From Amoebophrya sp. A120 (lineage: Eukaryota; Sar; Dinophyceae; Syndiniales; Amoebophryaceae), in contig CAJINV010000004.1 in NCBI GenBank assembly GCA_905178155.1, positions 5,062,619-5,126,618 of the forward strand: a DNA stretch of 64,000 nt, in the 5' to 3' direction. A program made the position numbers and the translations under genes. Every line of letters starts with the position of its first letter. Within the stretch, counting starts at the first letter, position 1. Shown in pieces: positions 55,588 to 64,000 of the stretch. A model generated the notes under the pieces. That model saw nothing but the letters and a program-made list of their open reading frames with translations, was not told the DNA's origin and did not search any database.

Positions 55588-58500
55588 CTACATCAAAGCC
55601 GCTTCTTTTGCGCAGTCCGAGCACTGGCAGCCAGCGGAATGGAATCGGGCCAAGACCTTTTCGACCACTTCTTCGTCGCCATCCGCCTTGTCTATTTCAG
55701 GGTCCTTAGACAGATCGGAGTCGTCCGTGGGCGACAGCACGCTGCTTTCCGAGGACGGAGGAGAAGATTTGCTCTCGGCGTCCTGGATCGGGCTGGAAAA
55801 CTGTTGTTCTTTCGGTGCCGCGGCAGTGCCGCTCTTCTTGCTCTTTTGGACAACCGCGGGCAATGGACTCTCGTGTTGACCTGTACGATCTTCCCGTCCC
55901 GCTCGGTCTCGCGCCATCATGTTCATCGGAACACTCGTAAGCAGCTTGTTCTCGTCATCGCCACCCACGTCGCAACCTTTCATCTCTTGATCTTCTTTCT
56001 CACCTGTCTTGCCGTTGTTGTTGGAACAATTATCGGATACGAGAGGTGGGAGCAGGAACTTGCTTTGGTCAAAATCCACGACCATTTCGTTTGCGGTCGA
56101 GGCTGGAATTGCGCAGTTTGATACTGTCACTGGCATCAAACGACCGTCTCGGAAATGCAAGTCCGCATCGGCGTCGTACAGGCAGTCTCCGTGTAGTTTT
56201 CCCGCGGGAAAAAATAAACCATACTCATTCATTTCTCCTTTCTCCGAGGTACTGCTACCTAATATCACATGCGGCGGCACGACACTGTCACCGGGCTCGG
56301 CCCCTGCGAGAAGATCTTCATGCTCTCGGCGCGAAGACTTTTTGCTTTTCTTCCTTTTCTTTTTCTTCTTCTTTTTCTTTTCGACAGCTGAGGATGTAGT
56401 TGTACTCGTATTGCCCTTCGCTTTCTTTCCGTGGTGGTCCCTCTTGCCGTTATCGTTCTCATTGTCGCTTGTTCCGAGTTCTTGTTCTTCATCAACGTCT
56501 ACTTCTGCGGGTCGTTTGTTAGAAGCAGCTTTCTTTAGACGATTCTTCTGATGTGCTTTATCATGATCCCCGAAGCCGCCAGGGCCGCGCAGCAGCAATT
56601 CCTTCTGCTGCAATTTCTCGAAGACCGCGTCTGCGCTCTTGTTCATCTCGCCACCTTCCTCATCGGAACATGAAAAATTTTCCGCCAGATCGTCTGCATC
56701 CGCATGCCGCACCTCCCCGGTTTTTCGGTTGATCAAAACCGAGTGCACACTGGTGTACTGCTCAAACAACACTTTCGCCTGCCGCACACACCCCTGGAAC
56801 TTGTTCCAGTCGCGGAAATGCGTTAACTTCTTGGCCACTTTCCCTTTGGTGGTCTGGCGGAAGGGTTCCAGCCACTGTTTCGTTTTCTCGTAGTCGATCT
56901 TCGGTTGTTCTTTTTTATGTTTATTGTTCCCCTTAGCTGTACAGTCGGACCGCTTCAGAATTACAACGTCGTTGTCGCTCTTGAGGAGGGATTTCAAATG
57001 AGATTTCGTCAGTTTGTTCCCTTGCTGCTTGTTGCTGAAAGAAGTTGTGCTATTTTTCTTGTCAAAAGGCTTCTGCGCATTTTTGTCCTGCTCGTTCTTT
57101 TTCTTCATCTTGCTTTTGCTTTTCTGCAACGCAAGTTTCCTCGCCTTTTCCCTCTTCTTTTGCAGACCACTGGAAGAAGAACCTCCAAACTTGGTCCCAT
57201 TGAAGACGTCCAGCGTGTTCGGCTGCGCCGCTGCCATCTTGATGTTCTGCGTGTTCCTATCTCCCCGCAAAACCCGCACGACGTTTTCCTGCAACAGAAA
57301 CGCGCACCCCATCCCGTTGTGCTTCACATTCTCCTGCTTCGGGGCCTGCTTCGTGAAGGTGGGTAACGTGCCGTGATACAGCGGGTCCGGGTTCGTGCAG
57401 TGCACCCACACGAGCGAACCGCTGCCGCTTTTCATGGGGAGTTGCATGATACCCCCTGCGAAGAACATCCAACTGTGCCCCGCAGTGAACTTTTCGACGT
57501 TCATCTTGCCCTGCTTTTCCCAGTGGGGGCGGTAGAAGTAGATGGTCTCCAGACTGCCGTCCGCGGAAGAATCGCTGTGCACCATGACCACGTAGTTCGA
57601 ACTTTTGGACGTAATGTGGTACCCGTTGTAGCGGTCGTGTCCACGGAGCTGCTCGTGAAGAAAATGTTGATCCTGGTCGACGTCGTGTTGGACCGCGCCG
57701 GGTGCGGGTGGAAATGCAAATGGTGCACCAGAAGCTACCGCATTTTTATTAAGAACCGCGGTGGACGAGAAGCTGCTCGAAGATGAACTCGAGGCTGAGT
57801 CGCGAAGCTGAACGAAATTGGTGTTACTGTTCTTGGTTTTATCGCTGTTGTTCAAGATCATCTTGTTGCCTTCCTCAGTAGAAGATGACACTGTTACTGG
57901 GCTCACAATCTCCATCATGTCGGCATCTGGTTCTTGTGGCGCAGCAGCCGGTTGTTGCGGGTCGACGTTCTTTCCATGCGCCACGGCTCCTGCAAGATGA
58001 CCAACTTCAAGAACAAGAACTTCTCCGCTGGGGGACCCGAGTTGTTGTGCCGATGTTGAGCTACTACTTGCAGGAGCAGCTGCTCCTTCTATGGTATTCT
58101 TATTCTTGTCGCCGAGAACAACGGGGTTCTCCTCGTCCTCCCCGTTGCAGCCAAGAGCAGCTCCCGACTTCTTGTTCACTTCCGCCAAAAAATCGTCTGG
58201 AAAACTCTTCGGCAGGAGGCAAAATTCGCTCTGCGGGTCCAGGCTTTTCATGATGCACAACCGCGACGCCGCGCCGGCAGGCACCGCGCGCGCCTCCCGC
58301 TCCGCGAAGTCCGCCGCAAAGTCGTCCACAACTTCCTCCATGCCAAAGTCCCGCTTCTTCGCACCGGAAAGGAAGTTCCCGTACCGGTTCACACACTTCT
58401 GCGGCTCGTCCTTGCTGTAACTCGGCGGGACGTGGCATCCGAACATGGACATGGTGCCGAACCCGGCCTTCCCGCCCCGCCACCCAAGCGCCGTGCTTTT

Positions 58501-60303
58501 TCCCAGCGCCTGCACACTGTCCACGCGGCGCGACTTCATGTTGACCTCTGTTCCGTCGGTTGATGTAGTTGCACCACCTACAGAACTACCGGCCTTCGTG
58601 TACACCGCGTCACTTCGATGAGAGTGCACAACCCCCCGCCCCCCTCATATGTATAATTGCATGAACAGCAATACAAACACCAGCACACATGAAGCCTGTG
58701 CATAACAAATCCACGCGCATAGTCGAGTAGTACTGTTTGGGCTTCCGGAATCTGTCATGCAAACAGTGCCATCATCATCATCATGTAGTGGACACCCGTG
58801 CCACAGGGAAGCGCGTGGATTTGGAGTTTTGCATGACAAATGAGGGGGAGGGGGTGTTGTGCACTCTCATAACTGCCACCCTTGGCAAACTGCTCCGCCA
58901 CCGGGTTGGCCGCCGTGTACCCCTCAGGCAGGATATCCACAGTAAATTTCCTGTACACGTACAAATGCGGTTTCTGCATGACAAAACTTGCCCGATGCTA
59001 GTTCAGCATGACAAGTTGGCCTCTGCAAGGTAGCGAAATTTGTCATGCATTTTGTACATGTACAGAAAATTTACGATGCATACAGGAACGCGCTCTTCAA
59101 CTGCAGTGTGTCCGTGTCGTACCAGACGGCGGCGCAGTGGTACTCCTTCACATTCATCCACTGCGTCAGCGCCTCGTGCCGGAACGCCGAGTCAGTCCAG
59201 TTGTACTTTTGCGAGGCTTCTTTGCCTTTTAAATCTGCGCATTTTGCATTTGCTGTTGAGAAGCTACTGCTCTTTTTGATGTCTTTGTCGGACACCGCAG
59301 CGGTAGTATTTTCTTTATTCTTGTTGTTCATTTCCTCTTCTTCGCGCTGCAACTCTTCCACCGGCGCCATGTCGTCATCTTCTTCCTCGAGGACCACGTC
59401 TACTTCGCGATCTTGCTCTTTATCCTGCACCTGTTTTTTTTGCGCCAACTTGTTGACCCTCTTGGACCCGGTGTCGACCTCGGCGAAGAAGTGCTGCATC
59501 TCCTTCCAGACCGCGGAACTGTAGCCCACCAGCACCGCCCCGGCGTCCAGAAACGGCTGTCCGAGCGACGGAATCCGGCCAGGACTGGTCGTATTGGTAT
59601 CATCGTCACCTCCCGTGGTAAACATTTTGAATCGCGGCTCCCCGTTTTTCTCTCTCACGTCGAATACTCCCTGCTTCTGCAGCTCTTGTCTGCCCACCGG
59701 GTCCGAGCCGTCGACGAGCCCGCTCCAGTGCAACTGGTGAAACAGGTCCTCGTATTCGTCGTGGCCCGGCCGCGTCTCGACGGGGTCGGGCAGGATCGGG
59801 AACTTCAGTGTCCCCTCCGTGCAGGTTTTCTCCAGAAAAGGGAGCACCCGGACGTAGTTGGTCTTCTCGTTGGCGATTTTGTAGTTTTCGTCGTCCGGGT
59901 CGCACGTACACTTTCGCTTCGCCCGCTTGCACGCGCAGCGGTTGTCTAGTACGACGACAGCCTCCTCATCGGAAGAGGGTTTATTTGAGGGCTTGTCTGA
60001 AGGATTGTTCTTCAAGAACTCCTGTGCAGCTGTCGGGGGACCAGCGACCAGGGAAGATGAACAAGACGACGCCTTTGAAGATGCCGGCGCAGCTCCTGCA
60101 GCAGCGGTTTTTCCCGAAGTAGATTCTTGTGCTCCTGGTGGCCGTCCGACAGGTCTTTTCGGAACGCCACAAGTACACTTCTTCTTGGCCTTTTTACAGG
60201 GGCATTTGTCGTCCTCTACTTTCTTGATGTCCGCTACTTCGTCCGCCGACGCCGCGTCGGAAGCAGGAGCTTCTTTGGAAGATGATATTTTGTCCTCCGC
60301 CAT
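55588..60303 (-). CDS. Probable nuclear protein with duplicated CxC-x6-CxC motif and AT-hook-like motif
   Basis: Exons 59083-60303, 58872-58928 and 55588-58611 join in frame (SAFL-PEGYTAAN...KGGS-DAVYTKAG) to about 1433 aa. The ATG at 60303 is the first after an in-frame TGA near 60430 and has a purine at -3. Two near-identical motifs, CPCKKAKKKCTC (residues 34-45) and CACKRAKRKCTC (123-134), look like small metal-binding clusters; between them KRPVGRPPG (49-57) resembles an AT-hook. A CQCSDC motif sits near the C-terminus. The middle has Lys-rich tracts (a run of Lys/Arg near 56350), acidic tracts and a segment with several Trp/Tyr/His residues (around 57300-57600) that may be a folded domain. 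A chromatin or nucleic-acid role is inferred; the family is not recognised. Confidence 0.7.
58617..58871. mobile_element. Introner element, family 9 (AGAGTGCACAAC ends)
   Basis: A 255 bp insert whose inverted ends share ATGAGAGTGCACAAC and then a C-rich stretch ending CCCCCTCAT. The right end is ATA, the left is GAT instead of TAT. The 5-mers differ by one base (ACTTC at 58612-58616, ACTGC at 58872-58876). The interior has ATCATCATCATCATG then TAGTGGACACCCG, also found inside the insertion in 29621-29993. Removal keeps frame. Confidence 0.82.
58934..59082. mobile_element. Introner element, family 3
   Basis: A 149 bp insert with ends TATCCACAGTAAATTTCC and inverted TATGCATCGTAAATTTTC, then TGTACAYGTACAAA. 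The 5-mer CAGGA is at 58929-58933 and 59083-59087. It is closely related to the outer parts of 29621-29993. The 57 nt exon between it and the element at 58617 encodes 19 residues (PEGYTAAN...AKGGS). Removal keeps frame. Confidence 0.88.
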
Positions 60304-60429
60304 CTTCTTCACGACGTCCTCGGGGGCCACCGGCGGCCACGTCTGTGAAGATGTTGACGAGCGAGCTACTGCAGTTCCGGTCGTGTCGCCTGTGTTTCTA
60401 CTCGACGGAAGGTGCAACGGACGCGATCA

Positions 60430-60802
60430 ACGACCCTTGGTTCGTTCTACAACGACTAGGCCTGCTTTGTCGAAGATCAAGAAGTTCTCCTACTTCTTAG
60501 GACATCAACCGAATCCTACAATCACTGTTTCCGCTGCTCAAGCTGTTCTTAGCAGTCGAGAATGGATGGAAGTTGTTGATGATCATGCAGGTATTAAGAC
60601 ATCTCTTTATCTTTTTGGAAAAGGCGAGGTTGTTCAAAATCAAAAAGCGTGGTCCTGCCTTTCTTGGGTATCAAAAAGAAGCGCAGTCGAACAATCCAAA
60701 GCAAGATTACTAGCCGAGTATTTGTTTTCAATAAGTACTTCCTCGTACAAACAGCACGAAGCTGATTGCTGTAGCTTTCTTGTCGCCCAAAAAAGACGCT
60801 AG
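60430..60802 (+). pseudogene. Possible decayed Ty1/copia RNase H fragment
   Basis: An open plus-strand frame ending at TAG 60802 reads KIKKFSYFLGHQPNPTITV, then VVDDHAGIKTSLYLFGKG, then LSWVSKRSAVEQSKARLLAEY. The order and spacing resemble copia RNase H: a 'RYLxGTP' helix, the 'DADxAG...STSGYxF' segment, and 'SWxSKRQxxVxxSxxEAEY'. The match is imperfect (no clear EAE, an extra stretch before LSW), and no integrase or reverse transcriptase lies beside it. If real, it is a truncated relic lying in the 5' flank of the minus-strand gene at 60303. Confidence 0.3.
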
Positions 60803-62235
60803 CTCTGCTACAACTAATTTGCGGAAGAGGACCACAAAACATCATCCATGACCCGTAAACAGCAAATCGGACGAGGTGCACGATTGGGTGTAACTGGGGA
60901 TGTACGGGTAGTTGCTTTCTCAGGACGTCTAGTTGAAATCGATTTCTCTCTGTCTCTCTGCACACAGAGAAGTTGGACGAGACGAGAAACTTGTTTGGCT
61001 GTACGAACTCAATTTCTAGTACCCACAACGATTTTCATTTTCTTTGTCCAAGATGAACGGTGCTTTGACACAGTAGTTCGTCTTCGTTGTTTTGATTTTA
61101 TTTTGTACGTACTGAAGAAAGACGTCTTTAGAGGCCACACCACTATTTGATTGATACAAATCTCTGCCCTTTAACGTTGTGATTCGAAACGACGACCGGG
61201 ACCCAAGCTGATTTTCATCATTACCCCCTCGTTCTTCTTGCGACCACGTTCTGCTGGTTGCACCTGCACGCACAGTCACATTCATTCTGCAGCCATAGAA
61301 GAAAGAGCTTTTGAGATAATCGAACCAAAACCCAAGTCAACAACTCTCTCTTTGTGCGACGTCACAATACTTATTGGAAATGCAGAAGATGACAGAGACA
61401 CTGCCAGTGATTGGCACAGCCCTGAAAAAGAACACGATAACAAGCGCTCCTACTGCTGAGCGACTTGCATAGGCGTTTTGATCCTAGACATAGAGGTAGA
61501 GCCTCGGTCGTGGGTCGTTCCATTTGGCATCAATAACGGGGGAAGGGGTTTTGCATTTGCAGTACTATCAAAGATCTGACCATGAAGGCACTTGAGTGAG
61601 TTTGAAAGACGCGCATGTTTGGTTGAGATTTTTTGCTAGAAGAGTGCGCGGTGGAAAAGAAACGGGAGAACCCTGTGAAAATGAAAAAGTTTACGTTGAT
61701 GCTTTACCTTTTATGAACACGCTTATGGAAACCGTAGTGATGTTGAAAACGTCGATAAACGATATAGCCTCAATCTGCAACGCAGCTTCGGTGAAAAAAA
61801 TAAGCAACAACTGAATGTGATGAAGAGCAGCATGGGGGACAAAATCATGCCTCGAGGGGGGGGGGTTAGGAAGCTGAAAATGGTCGAAAAAATGCTTTAA
61901 TGTACTGCAAACTGATTGATACGACCATGGCGATCGTGTCGAAAACGTCCAAAGAGGTGTATATGATATTAAAAGAAAAACAATGAATTAACTAAAGATC
62001 ATTCCCGTCACCGCAGGCTCCTACTTGTGGCAGATGCAGACCATGACATCATGTTCATGTGCTGAGAATGTGCATGTGTTGAAAACTACACAAGAACCTG
62101 CTCCTTGTTGAAACATGGTCGAACTCGAAACTCACGTCTTTGCAGGCATTGTTCTACTTGCATCAAAGAACAGACGCATGCAAAGACCACGCTAGTGACC
62201 GCGAAATAAACCTAGTTGCACAACTTACGCACTCC
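60803..62235. other. Intergenic, no gene supported
   Basis: Contains short plus-strand frames (60848-61150, 61238-61459, 61596-61814), each under 105 codons, without recognisable products; they could be exons of an unrecognised gene or chance. A G homopolymer lies near 61853. No tRNA, introner or clear inverted repeat was seen. Confidence 0.4.
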
Positions 62236-63827
62236 TCACCATTGCGAAGCGTAGGGGACGACGGGCCCCTTTCCGTAGCCCTTCTGCCGGCGCACAGTCA
62301 TGCCACCACCCTTCATCCCCATTCCCTTGCCCCCGCCCCACCCGTAGCCCCCGCCGCCAAAGTGGTCTGCGTACTTTTGGTGCTCCTTCAGCATAGCATG
62401 GTAAATTCCGGCCATAATGACCACAGCGGCGAAGCACACCAGCACAAACACCCACCAAGCCATGCCCAGAATTTCGGTGGTGTCATCGTCACTCGTCGGC
62501 GCCGCAGTTGTGGAACTTGCATCTGCGTCGGACGACGCGTCCGTCGCCTTCTCAGTTTCGGTTTCCACAAGCGCGCCCGTCTGAAAATAGGTCCACTGGA
62601 GCGCGATTGTATGGGGGCGTCAGGATCGAAATGAACAACGTTGAAATGGTTTGCGGCGCATAAAATGCGGAGTACAAAATGCCTGTCGCGCAAGGATGGC
62701 AAGTGAGGCCGATTGTAGGTGGCCTTTTTAGGGGTAGAAAAGAGATAGAGCTGCGACGGAGCATGACAAAAGCAGCCTCCTTTGCCCCGAACAGTATCAC
62801 AGATTGGGTAGGTTCAATGCAGCCGAAGTTTGGTGTCATGCGACGCTTAGCGATTGGGCGGGGTCTACGTCCAACTGGGTTCGTTTTTGTTCATGACAAA
62901 GGATATCAGTTGTGTCGATTTCGAACCTGACTACACGCCCATAAACCGCGTCTGCGGAGTACTTCTCCGTGCACGTTTTGATCAGGAGGCAACAGTGCTC
63001 ACGTTTGGACGTGGTGCCATCGTTTGGACGCGTCCACCACTGGTCCTTTTCCACATCCGTGTACAAAGTCAAGGCACCGACTTTCCGCTTCAACGCAAAC
63101 GCGTCGCAGCCCAAACCGGCGTGGGAAGCTGGCAGCACACCCTCTGTGTCCGCCGCTTTCGCCGCCCCGAGCGTCTTCAGCTTGTGGCACAGACTGGCGC
63201 AGTAGTCGCCGGTGGCACTCCAAGCGGAGTTCGCAATGACTGCACCGTCCTCGTCGGTCTTCTCGTGTCCGTAAACATCGTCGAGATTCCCTTTCACATC
63301 GCCGTACATCCCATCGCCCAGGGTGCCCAGCTATCCTGTGCAAAAGTCTCGCACTCGTAGTTGTACCCTTTCATTGCAATCACGCATGACAAATCCAATA
63401 CCAATGCCTGCTAAGCTTAACTTAAGCACGTAACAAACTAGAATTACAGCTTCATCGTTCCGATTTGAAAGAATTTCAATTTGTAATGCAAATGCAATTT
63501 TTCATACTAGCACGATGCTTTCCCACTACATACCATCGAAAGAGCTCCTCCCCTCCTGTCTGAGCACGGACCCAGGTATTTTTTCTCGGCATCCGTGTTC
63601 TCGGTAACGTCGCACGTCATTGCTTTCAGCAGGTTATTCGCATTCGGCGCGTACGTGAGGGGGGATTTCGCGAATACCAGGGTCGTTGTCGACGTTGTTG
63701 TCGTTGTCGTGGTAGTTGTTTGCGCGTGTACAAGTACCGGCTGAAACAAAATTGAAGGCCCGACGAAAAGTAGACCCGCCGCGAGCGGTTGACGTCGCCG
63801 CAGGAAGGTGGAGATAGATCTGGTCAT
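62236..63827 (-). CDS. Predicted secreted, single-pass membrane protein with Thr run and Cys-containing ectodomain
   Basis: Exons 63533-63827, 62944-63326 and 62236-62604 give about 348 aa if one 5-mer copy is kept at each introner. Residues 1-36 form a signal peptide (RRR, hydrophobic core, cut near VHA-Q). A Thr run (TTTTTTTTTSTTT, about 37-49) follows and may be O-glycosylated. The ectodomain has eight cysteines, including GPC, YCASLC, GLGC and EHCCLLIKTC. A Ser/Asp/Thr stalk precedes one membrane helix (MAWWVFVLVCFAAVVIM, about 275-291 in this model), then a short Gly/Lys/Met-rich cytosolic tail with GGGGYGWGGGKG. This is type I topology by prediction. GT-AG alternatives exist for both introns and change only a few residues. 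Family not recognised; a surface role is inferred. Confidence 0.65.
62610..62943. mobile_element. Introner element, family 5, degenerate
   Basis: A 334 bp insert with ends TATGGGGGCGTCAGGATCG and inverted TATGGGCGTGTAGTCAGG, related to 478-786. The flanking 5-mers match at two of five positions, all differences being transitions (GATTG at 62605-62609, AACCG at 62944-62948), as in an old insertion. Removal keeps frame (SADAV-ALQWTYF). A GT-AG reading (62596-62946) is also in frame. Confidence 0.65.
63332..63532. mobile_element. Introner element, family 2, degenerate right end
   Basis: A 201 bp insert whose left end TATCCTGTGCAAAAGT is nearly identical to one end of 30110-30244; the right end, inverted, is TATGTAGTGGGAAAGCATCG. 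The 5-mers differ by one base (CCAGC at 63327-63331, CCATC at 63533-63537). Removal keeps frame (ALSM-GTLGDG). A GT-AG reading (63331-63533) is also in frame, so this copy may be recognised either way. Confidence 0.7.
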
Positions 63828-64000
63828 GATTTTATTTTCGCGAACCGTGCTGCTGTTGGAAACTTACTTCGAGCAGAAACGACAGCCTTCTTCGTGAAGA
63901 TTTGTACACCGTATTTCGAAATTGGATTGTTAAGTACCTAGAAACAGTACTTCCTTCACCTGCTTCAAGGAAGTCCTGGCTGTAGCTGTCCTGCGTGTGA
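63828..64000. other. Upstream flank of the membrane-protein gene
   Basis: 173 bp with no open frame of note. It contains a small inverted pair (ACTTCCTTCACCTG and CAAGGAAGT, about 63950-63977), probably chance. The promoter should lie here, but no motif is recognised. Confidence 0.3.

Noticed and set aside
56265-56495. Lys/Arg-rich short frame opposite the CxC-motif gene's basic tract
   Set aside because: It is a shifted reading of the same low-complexity DNA within the real exon.
29652-58800. CATCATCATCATCAT runs as a microsatellite-encoded His/Asp peptide
   Set aside because: Both occurrences lie inside introner elements and are removed by splicing in the frame-consistent model.
59927-60802. 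291-codon plus-strand frame as one gene
   Set aside because: Its first half is antisense to the CxC-motif gene; only the part beyond 60430 has independent coding character.
48996-64000. Dinoflagellate spliced-leader, tRNA, 5S or snRNA genes in the intergenic parts
   Set aside because: I looked for TTTTGGCTCAAG-like, GGTTCGA-type T-arm and U6-like sequences and saw none in noncoding DNA; the GGTTCGAA hits are inside exons.
1-64000. CRISPR array or bacterial operon structure
   Set aside because: No regularly spaced repeats or ribosome-binding-site-led gene chains; intron-split genes and low-complexity linkers are eukaryotic.

Overview
The window is protist nuclear DNA, most likely from a dinoflagellate relative. 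My best guess is a parasitic syndinian of the Amoebophrya type, because published work on that genus describes dense coding DNA with non-canonical introns that are invasive introner elements bounded by inverted and direct repeats. That assignment is inference; no species-diagnostic gene is present. Every supported gene is on the minus strand. LAYOUT from high to low coordinates: (1) a gene for a predicted secreted, single-pass membrane protein (62236-63827, 3 exons, about 348 aa); (2) a 1.9 kb intergenic stretch with a possible decayed copia RNase H fragment on the plus strand; (3) a gene for a probable nuclear basic/acidic protein (55588-60303, 3 exons, about 1433 aa) with two CxC-x6-CxC motifs and an AT-hook-like motif; (4) a 2.8 kb intergenic stretch with a GC-rich island of about 1.2 kb; (5) a multipass membrane protein of DUF1275/YoaK type (51105-52744, 2 exons, 473 aa); (6) a 2.1 kb intergenic stretch; (7) one giant gene that fills 1-48995 and runs off the left edge. 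Its 13 visible exons join in one frame into more than 15,060 codons, including a single 21 kb exon. INTRONS: of 17 introns, 16 follow one rule. The inserted element begins TAT and ends ATA (minor deviations in two), has imperfect terminal inverted repeats, is flanked by a 5-bp direct repeat (exact or with few changes), and the reading frame is restored when one copy of the 5-mer is kept. At least nine terminal-repeat families are present and several are shared between genes. Nearly all carry copies of an internal TTTGTSATGC-like word. The one clear exception is the first intron of the giant gene, which has GTATGT...AG ends. The system worth attention is this set of transposon-like introns, with nested copies, together with the giant gene that hosts most of them. 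Splice sites are deduced from frame and repeats only; no transcript data were available.
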